Shown here one piece after another: positions 16,794 through 25,349 of a stretch of 64,000 nucleotides of DNA. The notes beneath the pieces were generated by a model. It worked only from the letters and a program-made list of their open reading frames with translations, had not been told where the DNA came from and searched no databases. The position numbers and the translations under genes are program-made. Source of the DNA: Massilia sp. ZL223. Its GTDB lineage: Bacteria; Pseudomonadota; Gammaproteobacteria; Burkholderiales; Burkholderiaceae_D. Numbering within the stretch: the stretch's first letter is position 1; each line of letters starts with the position of its first letter. Where the stretch lies: contig NZ_JAGPWD010000028.1 in the NCBI RefSeq assembly GCF_018119395.1, positions 16,136-80,135 on the forward strand, read 5' to 3'.

Positions 16794-18536
16794 TCAATGC
16801 CCGCGCCGCTGCACCAGGGCCGTGCCGACACCATGGCGCTTGCCTTCGCTGACGGCGGTGACGGTGCCGTCCGGGTTGAACACCAGCGCATTCGCAGCGC
16901 CGATTTCCTCCGGTTTCGCTTCCCAGCGGTGGCCGAAGGCTTCCAGGGCGCGCGCCTGCGCGCTGCCCGCGAAGCCCGGCTCGATCGAGCTGGCCTCGCC
17001 ATTGCGTTCGCTGATGCGCGGCGCGTCGAGGGCTTCGTGCATCGGCATCTTGAGGTCGAGGTAATTGACGATGGTTTGCAGCACCGTGGTGATGATGGTG
17101 GAGCCGCCCGGACTGCCGATGCTGAAGGCCGGCTTGCCGTCCTTGAGCGCGATGGTCGGCGCCATGCTGGAACGCGGGCGCTTGCCGGCTTCCGGCACGT
17201 TGGGGTGGGGGCCGCTGAAGTCGAAGTCGGTCATCTCGTTGTTGAGGATGAAGCCATAGCCCGGCACCACGATGCCGCTGCCGCCCCAGGATTCGATGGT
17301 GAAGGTGTAGGAGACCACATTGCCGTCCTTGTCCGACACCGTCAGGTGGGTGGTGTGCAGGCTGTCCGGCTGCATGCGCTGGGCTTGCGGACGCAGGGGC
17401 ACGCTCTGGTCGTCCTGGAAGATGTAGGGATCGCCCGCCGCCACGTTCGCCGCGGCGCGCTGCTGGATGAGCTTGCGGCGCTGGGCCGCGTACTGCTTCG
17501 ACAGCAGGCCGGCGACCGGCGCGTCCAGGTATTCGGGATCGGCCAGGTAGGCGTTGCGGTCGGCGAAGGCGAGGCGGCTGGCCTCCAGGTAGAGGTGCTC
17601 GGCCTGGGCGCGCGGCATGGAGGCCAGCTCGTAGCCTTCCAGGATGTTGAGCGCTTCGGCCACGGTCGCGCCGCCGCTCGAGGGAAGGGGCATGCCGTAG
17701 ATGTCGTAGCCGCGGTAGGTGCTGTGCAGCGGCAGGCGGATGCGCGCCTCGTAGTTGGCCAGGTCGGCCAGGGTCATGCGGCCGGGACGCACGCTCTTGC
17801 CCGGCGCGACCGGCGGACGGTTGACGGCATTGACGATGGCGCGCGCGATCGGCCCTTCGTAGAAGGCGTCGACGCCGCCGGCCGCGATTTCCCGGTAGGC
17901 CCTGGCCATGCCGGGGTTGCGCAGCAGGGTGCCGGCGGGAAGCGGCTTGCCCTTGCTCAGGTAGAGCGCGCTGGTGCTCCGGAATTGCTGAAATTTCCTT
18001 TCATTTTCGGTCGACAGGTGAAAGAAAGTTTCATTGAGCCGGAAGCCCTTGTCGGCGACGGCGATGGCGGGCGCCAGCACCTGCCTGAAGCGCATGCTGC
18101 CGTAGCGTTCCAGCGCCTCGTGCCAGCCGCGCACCGTGCCCGGCACGCCCACCGCCGCGCCGCTGGCCACCGCGGTCTCGAAGTCGATTTCCTTGCCGTT
18201 GGCCTGGAACACGGCGGGCGTGAAGCTGGCCGGCGCCGTCTCGCGGTGGTCGATGGTGATCACGCGCTTGTCCTTGGCCAGGTAGATGAGCATGAAGCCG
18301 CCGCCGCCGATGCCGCAGCTGAAGGGATCGGTCACGCCCAGGGTGGCGGCCGCGGCCACGGCGGCGTCGACGGCGTTGCCGCCCTGGTTCAGGATGGTCA
18401 TCGCCGACTGCGAGGCCTGCTCGCTGATGGTCGCGACCGCGCCGCCGGTGCCGGTGGCCACCGGGGTCTTCGCCAGCACCGGCAGCTGGACGACGATGGA
18501 CAGCACCAGCCCGCACGCGAGCGCGTTTGCCTTCAT
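16794..18536 (-). CDS. ggt: Gamma-glutamyltransferase
   Basis: A 580-residue secreted GGT precursor: an N-terminal signal peptide (ending near LPVLAKT) followed by the Ntn-hydrolase fold. The autoprocessing site and nucleophile is the first Thr of TTHLTV (about residue 395), which splits the chain into large and small subunits. The substrate-binding GSPGG motif and the PSSGG segment are present. GGT cleaves gamma-glutamyl bonds of glutathione in the periplasm. The start is ATG 18536, placed by the AGGAGC site just upstream; ten upstream in-frame residues are not used. It lies 26 bp downstream of the lipoprotein gene and is probably co-transcribed with it. Confidence 0.94.
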   Translation of the reverse strand: MKANALACGLVLSIVVQLPVLAKTPVATGTGGAVATISEQASQSAMTILNQGGNAVDAAVAAAATLGVTDPFSCGIGGGGFMLIYLAKDKRVITIDHRETAPASFTPAVFQANGKEIDFETAVASGAAVGVPGTVRGWHEALERYGSMRFRQVLAPAIAVADKGFRLNETFFHLSTENERKFQQFRSTSALYLSKGKPLPAGTLLRNPGMARAYREIAAGGVDAFYEGPIARAIVNAVNRPPVAPGKSVRPGRMTLADLANYEARIRLPLHSTYRGYDIYGMPLPSSGGATVAEALNILEGYELASMPRAQAEHLYLEASRLAFADRNAYLADPEYLDAPVAGLLSKQYAAQRRKLIQQRAAANVAAGDPYIFQDDQSVPLRPQAQRMQPDSLHTTHLTVSDKDGNVVSYTFTIESWGGSGIVVPGYGFILNNEMTDFDFSGPHPNVPEAGKRPRSSMAPTIALKDGKPAFSIGSPGGSTIITTVLQTIVNYLDLKMPMHEALDAPRISERNGEASSIEPGFAGSAQARALEAFGHRWEAKPEEIGAANALVFNPDGTVTAVSEGKRHGVGTALVQRRGH

Positions 18537-18562
18537 GGATGCTCCTGGCCGTGAGCCTGGGC

Positions 18563-18967
18563 TCACATGGCGTACATGTTGAACGTCACGGGATACGACA
18601 CCGGGCGGGCCTCCGCCAGGCCGCGCGGCGGCGCCACCAGGTTGCGGTCGAGTTCGATGCGCGAGCCGCGCAGGGCCGGGCTGGTGTGCCCAGGGCGGCC
18701 GGGCACGAGGTAGAAGGCCTGGGCCACGCTATTGCCGATGCGCAGGGTGAAGCGGTAAGCCACCTGGCCCGCCCACATGCAGCGCGCGTTCTCGGGGCAG
18801 CGGCTGTCGTCGGCGCCTTCGTAGGTGAGGGTCACGCGCTGGTCGAGCGGCAGCACCTGGCGCTCGACCAGGGTGTAGCGGGCTTCGGGAAGGCGCTCGT
18901 TGCTGGCGCAGGCGCTCAGCGCGCCGGCGGCCAGGAGGGAACAGAAAACACGGAGCAGGGGGCGCAT
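18563..18967 (-). CDS. Hypothetical outer-membrane-type lipoprotein
   Basis: A 134-residue protein with a lipoprotein signal sequence: charged start, hydrophobic core, and lipobox LSAC with Cys19. Beyond it is a beta-rich domain of unrecognised family, including the pair of cysteines in SRCPENARCMWAG. It probably sits in the periplasm anchored to a membrane. It lies directly upstream of ggt on the same strand and is divergent from pstS across 168 bp. I cannot assign a function. Confidence 0.75.
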   Translation of the reverse strand: MRPLLRVFCSLLAAGALSACASNERLPEARYTLVERQVLPLDQRVTLTYEGADDSRCPENARCMWAGQVAYRFTLRIGNSVAQAFYLVPGRPGHTSPALRGSRIELDRNLVAPPRGLAEARPVSYPVTFNMYAM

Positions 18968-19046
18968 GCGGTGTCATCCATGTGTTGGGGTGGAGCGCCC
19001 ATCATAGCAAAACCATAACAGCCGGGTCGCGCGCGACGGCAAACCG

Positions 19047-19080
19047 AAGTCACATTGCCGTCACATTCGGCCGCTATCCT
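19047..19080 (+). promoter_or_regulatory. Pho box and -10 of the pstS promoter
   Basis: Two direct GTCACATT units lie 11 bp apart (19049-19056 and 19060-19067), matching the PhoB box layout. A TATCCT at 19075-19080 is spaced correctly to be the -10 of a PhoB-activated promoter in which the box replaces the -35. This predicts induction of pstS by phosphate starvation. Confidence 0.78.
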
Positions 19081-19135
19081 TTTTTCGTGGTCCAAAACAA
19101 CACATCCTTAAACCAGAAATAGGAATACCAAGCCA

Positions 19136-20164
19136 ATGATCAAGAAGATCCTCGCCGGCGCCGCCGCCGCACTCGTGATGACGACCTCGTTTGCCGCCGA
19201 CATCACCGGCGCGGGCGCAACCTTCCCGTACCCGATCTACGCCAAGTGGGCCGAGTCGTACAAGGCGGCGACCGGCACCGGCCTGAACTACCAGTCGGTG
19301 GGCTCGGGCGCCGGCATCAAGCAGATCAAGGCCAAGACCGTCGACTTCGGCGCCTCGGACATGCCGCTCAAGGCGGAAGACCTGGACAGCGACGGCCTGA
19401 TGCAGTTCCCGGCCATCATGGGCGGCGTGGTCGCCGTGGTCAACGTCGAAGGCGTCACCCCCGGCCAGCTGAAGCTGACCGGCCCGGTCATCGCCGACAT
19501 CTACCTGGGCAAGATCGCCAAGTGGAACGCGGCCGAGATCGCGGCCCTGAACCCGGGCGTGAAGCTGCCGGACGCCGACATCACCGTCGTGCACCGCGCC
19601 GACAGCTCGGGCACCTCCTTCCTGTTCACCGACTACCTGTCCAAGGTCAGCCCGGACTGGAAGAGCAAGGTCGGCGCCGGCACCGCGGTCAAGTGGGCCG
19701 TGGGCGTGGGCGGCAAGGGCAACGAAGGCGTGGCCGCCAACGTGCAGCGCATCAAGGGCGCGATCGGCTATGTCGAGTGGGCCTACGCCAAGAAGAACAA
19801 GCTGTCGCACACCCAGCTGAAGAACAAGGACGGCGCCTTCCTTCAGCCGGACGACGAGCACTTCAAGGCCGCCGCCGCCAGCGCCGAATGGACCAAGGCC
19901 CCGGGCTTCGGCGTGGTGCTGACCGACCAGGCGGGCAAGCAGAGCTGGCCGATCACCGGCGTGTCCTACATCCTGATGCACAAGAGCCAGGCCAATGCCG
20001 AGAAGGGCGCCGAAGTCGTGAAGTTCTTCGACTGGGCCTTCAAGAACGGCGCCCCGGCGGCCGCCGAACTCGATTACGTGCCGCTGCCGGCATCGGTGGT
20101 CAAGCAGGTGCAGGCCTCCTGGAAGAGCAGCCTGAAAGACGGTTCGGGCAAGGCGATCTACTAA
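19136..20164 (+). CDS. pstS: Phosphate ABC transporter substrate-binding protein PstS
   Basis: A 342-residue periplasmic phosphate-binding protein. It has an N-terminal signal peptide (cleavage near SFAAD), then the PstS signature GAGATFPYPIYAKW, SVGSGAGIKQI and HRADSSGTSFLF, whose Ser/Thr/Arg/Asp residues hydrogen-bond phosphate. A Pho box precedes it. The pstCAB and phoU genes do not follow; a strong hairpin terminator ends the transcript and a PhoB-like gene comes next, so the rest of the transporter must lie elsewhere. Confidence 0.95.
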   Translation: MIKKILAGAAAALVMTTSFAADITGAGATFPYPIYAKWAESYKAATGTGLNYQSVGSGAGIKQIKAKTVDFGASDMPLKAEDLDSDGLMQFPAIMGGVVAVVNVEGVTPGQLKLTGPVIADIYLGKIAKWNAAEIAALNPGVKLPDADITVVHRADSSGTSFLFTDYLSKVSPDWKSKVGAGTAVKWAVGVGGKGNEGVAANVQRIKGAIGYVEWAYAKKNKLSHTQLKNKDGAFLQPDDEHFKAAAASAEWTKAPGFGVVLTDQAGKQSWPITGVSYILMHKSQANAEKGAEVVKFFDWAFKNGAPAAAELDYVPLPASVVKQVQASWKSSLKDGSGKAIY

Positions 20165-20183
20165 GCCCTCCGCACCGCAAGCT

Positions 20184-20213
20184 GTCCGGCGGCCTGGGCC
20201 GCCGGACTGTTTT
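20184..20213 (+). terminator. Intrinsic terminator after pstS
   Basis: A perfect 10-bp stem (20184-20193 with 20198-20207), CTGG loop, then TGTTTT. It should end most pstS transcripts before the response-regulator gene. Confidence 0.75.
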
Positions 20214-20239
20214 CCTGCGCCACGTTCATTGAGCTTCCC

Positions 20240-20887
20240 ATGACAAGGTCCAATACGATCGTCCTGGTGGTCGACGACAAGCCGGCGGTTGCCGAACTGC
20301 TCAAGTTCTCGCTGCACGAGGACGAGTGGATCTGGCACAGCGTGCCGAGTCTGGCGCAGGCCTGGGACTTCATTGGGCGCGAACGCCCGGAACTGCTGCT
20401 GCAGGAATCGATGCTGCGCCAGGAAGGCGGCATGCGCCTGCTGGCGCGCCTGCGCGGCGACCATCGCCTGCGCGAGCGTCCCGTGATCCTGCTGGCGGCC
20501 GATTGCGCCGAGGGCGAGCGCGCCGTTTCCGAACCGGCTCCCGCGCCGGCTCCCGAATTCATCCCCCAGCCGCTGGACGACGGCCTCGCGTCGCGCGTGC
20601 TGCGCTCCGGCCGCCTGGTGCTCGACCCCCTGAGCTGCAGCGTGCGCGTGGGCAGCCACAAGGTCGAGGTGCGCCATGCCGAATACCGGCTGCTGCGCTT
20701 CCTGCTGTGCCATCCGGGGCAGGTATTCTCGCGCGCCCAGCTGCTGGCGCATTTGTGGGAGACGCCGGATACCCTGGACCAGCGCACCGTCGACGTCCAC
20801 GTGCTGCGCCTGCGCAAGGCCCTGGGGCGCGCCAAGTCCCTGATCAAGACCGTGCGCGGCGCGGGCTACATGCTCTCGCCGACCTGA
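20240..20887 (+). CDS. OmpR/PhoB-type regulator with degenerate receiver
   Basis: A 215-residue DNA-binding protein. The N-terminal receiver (1-118) keeps the acidic pair Asp12/Asp13, but the phospho-acceptor position reads LLLQESML, placing Glu56 where PhoB has Asp. The conserved Thr is Ala86 and the conserved Lys is Gln110. The C-terminal winged helix (about 122-213) is intact, with the recognition helix region TVDVHVLRLRKAL. It is unlikely to be controlled by normal phosphorylation; the Glu could mimic the phosphorylated state. It follows pstS, suggesting a link to phosphate control, but no kinase is adjacent. The start is ATG at 20240. Confidence 0.85.
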   Translation: MTRSNTIVLVVDDKPAVAELLKFSLHEDEWIWHSVPSLAQAWDFIGRERPELLLQESMLRQEGGMRLLARLRGDHRLRERPVILLAADCAEGERAVSEPAPAPAPEFIPQPLDDGLASRVLRSGRLVLDPLSCSVRVGSHKVEVRHAEYRLLRFLLCHPGQVFSRAQLLAHLWETPDTLDQRTVDVHVLRLRKALGRAKSLIKTVRGAGYMLSPT

Positions 20888-20980
20888 GGCGTCTGGCATT
20901 TGCTTTCAGGGCAAACGGCCGTACACTGAGCCCTGGAGAAGTTCGCTGTCGGCCGTCGAGGCCACACCGGTCCAGCCAAT

Positions 20981-21631
20981 ATGAAGCGCTACCTTTCGTT
21001 GCTGTTGCTGCTGTCCGCCTGTGGACAAGCGCCGACAGGCCCGGCGGCTCCAGGAGCCGGGCCCGACGCGTACCGCGCAACAGCGGCGCCCGGGGCGGCC
21101 GCCTACGCCGTCGATCCGGGCGCCTCGTTCGTCGCCGTCACGGTTCGCCGCGCGGGCCTCATGGCGCGGCTCGGGCACGACCACGTGGTGGCCAGCCGCA
21201 CCCTGGCTGGCTATGTCTCGCCCGGTGCGGACCGGGCCGAGGTCTCGTTTCGTGCCGACCAGATGACGGTCGACGATCCGCAACTGCTGCGTGACGCGGG
21301 GATCGCCACGCAGCCGTCGCCACAGGCAGTCGAGGGCACGCGCAAGAACATGCTCGGCCCGGTGCTGGAGGCGCAGCGCTATCCGGTAGTGCTGCTGCGT
21401 GCGGAGCGGCTGGCCGACGGCCGCCCGCGTCTTGCCGTCACCTTGCACGGCGTCACGCACCGGCTGGATCTGCCGGCCACGGTCCAGGCCGATGCGGCGC
21501 AGGTGAGTGCGAGCGGAACGCTGCGCCTGAAGCAAACCGATTTCGGCATCACGCCGTTCTCGGTTGGCGGGGGGCTGCTGTCGGTGCAGGATGAGCTGGA
21601 GGTGCGCTACAGCATCGTGGCACGGCGCTAG
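20981..21631 (+). CDS. YceI family lipoprotein
   Basis: A 216-residue protein with a lipoprotein signal (lipobox LSAC, Cys14) and a YceI-like domain from about 40: AYAVDPGASFVAVTVRR, RLGHDHVV, and a later GVTHRLDLPATV segment. YceI proteins form a lipocalin-like barrel that binds isoprenoid or other lipophilic molecules in the periplasm. The ligand here is unknown. Transcribed in the same direction as the response regulator, 93 bp downstream of it. A 20-bp palindrome starts five bases after its stop codon. Confidence 0.82.
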   Translation: MKRYLSLLLLLSACGQAPTGPAAPGAGPDAYRATAAPGAAAYAVDPGASFVAVTVRRAGLMARLGHDHVVASRTLAGYVSPGADRAEVSFRADQMTVDDPQLLRDAGIATQPSPQAVEGTRKNMLGPVLEAQRYPVVLLRAERLADGRPRLAVTLHGVTHRLDLPATVQADAAQVSASGTLRLKQTDFGITPFSVGGGLLSVQDELEVRYSIVARR

Positions 21632-21635
21632 AGAC

Positions 21636-21655
21636 GATGTCATCAGGATGACATC
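21636..21655. promoter_or_regulatory. Palindrome upstream of the GGDEF-EAL gene
   Basis: GATGTCATC (21636-21644), AG, GATGACATC (21647-21655): perfect 9-bp arms with a 2-base centre. It lies between the YceI stop and the likely GGDEF-EAL start. It could be a repressor operator; as an RNA hairpin the 2-base loop is too tight. Confidence 0.5.
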
Positions 21656-21701
21656 TTCCATCAGTAAGCTGACAACAGATGCCTTACTGAAACTGTCGTT
21701 G

Positions 21702-24383
21702 ATGAGCAAACATTCGGCCCCGGCCCCTCTCCGTAGTCACCGCTTTCCCGTCTTCGCCTGGCCCTTGCTGGCCGTGCTGCTCAGCGCCGTGCTGTGGACC
21801 ACAACCGTGCTCCGCGCAGACGCCGAGCAGGCGCGTGCCGAAGCGCAGGTGCGCAAGGATGCCGCCGCCTACGCCGAAGCCTACGAGCAGTACATCACCC
21901 GCTCGGTGGGGCAGATGGACCAGATCACCATGCAGCTCAAGTTCAGCTGGGAGCATTCGCGCGAGCGCGGCCTGCTGGACGAACTGCGGCGCGACGGCAT
22001 GTTCACCGACAGCGCCTTCCGCGTGGTGGCCGTGATCGACCGCGACGGCGTGGTGCGTTCCTCGACCCGTCCGGCGCTGCTGGGCGCGGACATCTCCGGC
22101 GGCCAGTTCTTCGCCCAGCACCGCAACCACATCTCGACCGCGCTGCGGGTCGGCGCCGCGCCCGCGCTGTTCGGCAAGGCCGGCGAAGCGGTGCTCTTCA
22201 CGCGCCGCCTGGACACGCTCGACGACGAATTCGACGGCATCGTGCTGATGGCGGTCGACGCGCGCTACTTCACCTCCTTCGTGAGCCCGGCCACCCTGGG
22301 CGCGGACGGCGTGGTGGCCATGGCCGGCACAGAAGGACGGCTGCGCATCGAACAGCGCAGCGACGGCGCCGCCTTCGCCGACACGGACGGACCGCTGCTG
22401 CCGCTGCGCGGCGCCATGTGGTCGAGCGAACGCGGGGTGCGCCTCGTCGAAGGCAGCGGCGGCTTCCTGGATACGAAGGCGCGGGTACTGGGCTGGCGCC
22501 ATTCGACGGTCTACCCGCTGGTGGCCCTGGTCGGCCTGTCGCACAGCGAAGCGCAGCAAGCCGCGCAGGCCTATTGGGCCGAGAGCCGCGACCGCGCCAT
22601 CGTCGCCACCGCGGGATTGCTGCTGCTGGGCGGCTTCGGCGCCGTGCTGGCGCGGCGCGCGCTGCAGCGCGAACGCGAGCAGGACGAGGTGCGGCGCGCC
22701 TACCGCACCGCCACCGAGAGCGGCAACGACGGCTTCTACATGGCGGCCGCGGTACGCGGGCGCGACGGCGAGATCGAGGACTTCCGCATCGTCGACTGCA
22801 ACGAGCGCGGCGCCTTCTTCTACGGCATGAAGCGCGAGGAGCTGGTGGGCGCCAGCCTGTCGCGCATCGACAGCGCGCTGTTCGGCGAGGAGCTGCTGGC
22901 CACCTACCGCAAGGCGATGGACGCGGGCTTCCACGAAGACGACCGCAAGCTGCCGCTCGATAACCGCCTGAACATCGGCTGGGGACGGCGGCGCCTGGTC
23001 CGCGTCGGCAACGGCCTTGCGGTCACCCTGCAGGACATCAGCGAGCGCAAGGAGCACGAGGTGCAGCTGGAACGCCTGGCCAACGAAGACAGCCTGACCG
23101 GCCTGGCCACGCGCCATGCCTTCCTGGCCGCGATGCCGGCCGCGCTGGCCCAGGCCAGGGCCAGCGGGGCGGGGCTGGCGCTGCTGTTCATCGACCTGGA
23201 CGAGTTCAAGCACGTCAACGATTCGCACGGCCACGCCACCGGCGACCAGCTGCTCAAGTCGGCCGCCCAGCGCCTGCTGTCGCTGCTGCGCCCGAGCGAC
23301 CAGGTGGCGCGCTTCGGCGGCGACGAATTCGTGGTGCTGCTCCATCCCTGCGAGGGCGAGCGCCAGGCCGCCTCGGTGGCGGCGCGCATCGTCGAGGCCT
23401 TCGCCGTGCCCTTCCTGTTCAAGGACGAGCTGCATGCGGTGGGCGCCTCGGTCGGCATCGCCATGTATCCGCGCGACGGGCTGGATGCCGAGACCCTGGT
23501 GCGTCACAGCGATATCGCCATGTATGCGGGCAAGAACGAAGGCAAGGGCCAGTACCGCTTCTTCGACCCGGCCTATTCCCAGAACCTGAATTCGCGCGCG
23601 CGCCTCAAGCAGCGCATGCTGGAAGCGATCGAGGCCGACCAGTTCCTGCTGCACTACCAGCCGCGCGTGGACGCGCGCAGCGGCGAACTCCTGAGCATGG
23701 AAGCGCTGCTGCGCTGGCGCCATCCCGAGCTGGGCATGGTCGCGCCGGGTGACTTCATTCCGCTGGCCGAATCGACTGGCCTGATCGTGCGCATCGGCGA
23801 AGCCGTGATCGGCAAGGCCTGCGCCCAGCTGGCAGCCTGGCGCGAAGCCGGGGTGGCGCTGGTGCCGGTGTCGATCAATGTCTCGCCCAAGCAGTTCCTG
23901 CGCGGCGGCGTGCAGCGCCAGCTGAGCAGTGCACTGGAGCGCTATCGCGTGCCGGCCAGCCTGATCGAAGTGGAGATCACCGAGTCGGCGATGATGGGCG
24001 ACCACGACGACATCCTGGCCGAGCTGGCCGCGCTGCGCGCTCTCGGCGTCAAGCTGCACGTGGACGACTTCGGCACCGGCTACTCTTCGCTGTCGCAGCT
24101 GCAGCGGCTCAGGATGGATGTGCTGAAGGTGGACCGCGCCTTCACGACCGAGCTGGCTAGGTCGAAGGAGGGCAAGGTGTTCTTCCAGGCCATCGTGTCG
24201 ATGGCCCACGCGCTCGGCATGTCGGTAGTGGCCGAAGGCGTCGAGACCGAGGAACAGCTGGCGATCCTGCGCGGGCTCGATTGCAACGAGGTGCAGGGCT
24301 TCTACATCGCGCGGCCGGTGCCGGCGGAAGAGATGGCGCGGATAATGGCGCGGCGCTTCCTGTTCGAAAGCGCCGCGGCCTGA
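21702..24383 (+). CDS. Membrane-bound GGDEF-EAL cyclic-di-GMP protein
   Basis: An 893-residue dual protein. Two membrane helices (about 15-35 and 295-315) bracket a periplasmic Cache-like sensor. A PAS region (about 330-440) follows, then GGDEF (about 450-610) and EAL (about 620-875). The diguanylate cyclase motif is canonical GGDEF, and an inhibitory I-site RPSD lies five residues before it. The phosphodiesterase core is complete: EALLRW, SINVSPKQF, EITES, DDFGTGYSS, LKVDR, EGVETEEQ. Both activities look possible. The start is taken as ATG 21702; an upstream ATG at 21648 is in frame but lies in a palindrome. Confidence 0.88.
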   Translation: MSKHSAPAPLRSHRFPVFAWPLLAVLLSAVLWTTTVLRADAEQARAEAQVRKDAAAYAEAYEQYITRSVGQMDQITMQLKFSWEHSRERGLLDELRRDGMFTDSAFRVVAVIDRDGVVRSSTRPALLGADISGGQFFAQHRNHISTALRVGAAPALFGKAGEAVLFTRRLDTLDDEFDGIVLMAVDARYFTSFVSPATLGADGVVAMAGTEGRLRIEQRSDGAAFADTDGPLLPLRGAMWSSERGVRLVEGSGGFLDTKARVLGWRHSTVYPLVALVGLSHSEAQQAAQAYWAESRDRAIVATAGLLLLGGFGAVLARRALQREREQDEVRRAYRTATESGNDGFYMAAAVRGRDGEIEDFRIVDCNERGAFFYGMKREELVGASLSRIDSALFGEELLATYRKAMDAGFHEDDRKLPLDNRLNIGWGRRRLVRVGNGLAVTLQDISERKEHEVQLERLANEDSLTGLATRHAFLAAMPAALAQARASGAGLALLFIDLDEFKHVNDSHGHATGDQLLKSAAQRLLSLLRPSDQVARFGGDEFVVLLHPCEGERQAASVAARIVEAFAVPFLFKDELHAVGASVGIAMYPRDGLDAETLVRHSDIAMYAGKNEGKGQYRFFDPAYSQNLNSRARLKQRMLEAIEADQFLLHYQPRVDARSGELLSMEALLRWRHPELGMVAPGDFIPLAESTGLIVRIGEAVIGKACAQLAAWREAGVALVPVSINVSPKQFLRGGVQRQLSSALERYRVPASLIEVEITESAMMGDHDDILAELAALRALGVKLHVDDFGTGYSSLSQLQRLRMDVLKVDRAFTTELARSKEGKVFFQAIVSMAHALGMSVVAEGVETEEQLAILRGLDCNEVQGFYIARPVPAEEMARIMARRFLFESAAA

Positions 24384-24385
24384 CC

Positions 24386-25225
24386 TTAGTCGAGGTCGGA
24401 AGCCTGGTGGCGCTCGGCCACCTGTTCGTCGGGCTTGCCGCGCACCCGGTTGACCTTGCGCCCGCGGATCACCGCCGGCCGCGCCGCGATTTCCTCGGCC
24501 CAGCGCACCACGTGCCTGTACTCGTGCACCGACAGGAACTCGGCCGCGTCATACGCTTCGCCGCGCACCATGCCGCCGTACCACGGCCAGATCGCCATGT
24601 CGGCGATGGTGTACTCCTTGCCGGCCACGAAGCGGTGTTCGGCCAGCTGCCGGTCCAGCACATCGAGCTGGCGCTTGGTTTCCATCGCATAGCGGTTGAT
24701 CGGATACTCGAACTTTTCCGGCGCATAGGCATAGAAGTGCCCGAAGCCGCCGCCCACGAAAGGCGCGGAACCCATCTGCCAGAACAGCCAGTTCAGGGTC
24801 TCGGTGCGCGCCGCCAGCTCCCTGGGCAGGAAGGCGCCGAACTTCTCGGCCAGGTAGAGCAGGATGGAGCCGGATTCGAACACGCGCAGCGGCTCGGCGC
24901 CGCTGCGGTCGACCAGCGCCGGGATCTTCGAGTTCGGGTTGATCTCGACGAAACCGCTGGAGAACTGGTCGCCCTCGTTAATGCGGATCAGCCAGGCGTC
25001 GTACTCGGCGCCCGCGTGGCCAAGGGCCAGCAGTTCCTCCAGCATGATCGTGACCTTGACGCCGTTGGGCGTACCCAGCGAATACAGCTGGAGCGGGTGT
25101 TGGCCGATAGGAAGTTCCTTGTCGTGGGTGGGCCCGGCCACCGGGCGGTTGATGTTGGCGAAGGCGCCGCCGGAGGCGGCCGGCGTCCAGACCTTGGGTG
25201 GGACGTAAGGCGTTTTCTCTGCCAT
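24386..25225 (-). CDS. yghU: YghU-type glutathione S-transferase / disulfide oxidoreductase
   Basis: A 279-residue Nu-class GST, close to E. coli YghU (288). The start sequence MAEKTPYVPPKVW, the LYSLGTPNGVKVTIMLEEL segment and the glutathione-site VFESGSILLYLAEKF are typical, followed by an all-helical C-terminal domain with FGHFY and AIWPWYGGM. YghU-type proteins reduce disulfides or peroxides with glutathione. The start is ATG 25225 with AGGAGA upstream; the longer frame is not used. It is a single gene ending two bases from the convergent GGDEF-EAL stop. Confidence 0.92.
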   Translation of the reverse strand: MAEKTPYVPPKVWTPAASGGAFANINRPVAGPTHDKELPIGQHPLQLYSLGTPNGVKVTIMLEELLALGHAGAEYDAWLIRINEGDQFSSGFVEINPNSKIPALVDRSGAEPLRVFESGSILLYLAEKFGAFLPRELAARTETLNWLFWQMGSAPFVGGGFGHFYAYAPEKFEYPINRYAMETKRQLDVLDRQLAEHRFVAGKEYTIADMAIWPWYGGMVRGEAYDAAEFLSVHEYRHVVRWAEEIAARPAVIRGRKVNRVRGKPDEQVAERHQASDLD

Positions 25226-25349
25226 GGTTTCTCCTGCTCGAATCGGGTCGGAGAAACATTCTAGCGGCTGCGCGGAAAGCGCGCCGGGCGCATCGCGCAA
25301 GCTCCGCCGCCGCACCAGCCCCATCCATGGCTCGCGCATCATGACCGCC

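Noticed and set aside
19136..20887. A complete pst-pho operon
   Set aside because: Only pstS and a PhoB-like gene are present; pstC, pstA, pstB and phoU are absent and a terminator separates the two.
19061..20899. A 612-codon minus-strand frame over pstS and the response regulator
   Set aside because: Antisense to two well-supported genes, low complexity.
21684..24209. An 841-codon minus-strand frame over the GGDEF-EAL gene
   Set aside because: Composition typical of the opposite-strand shadow; the plus strand carries a complete set of catalytic motifs.
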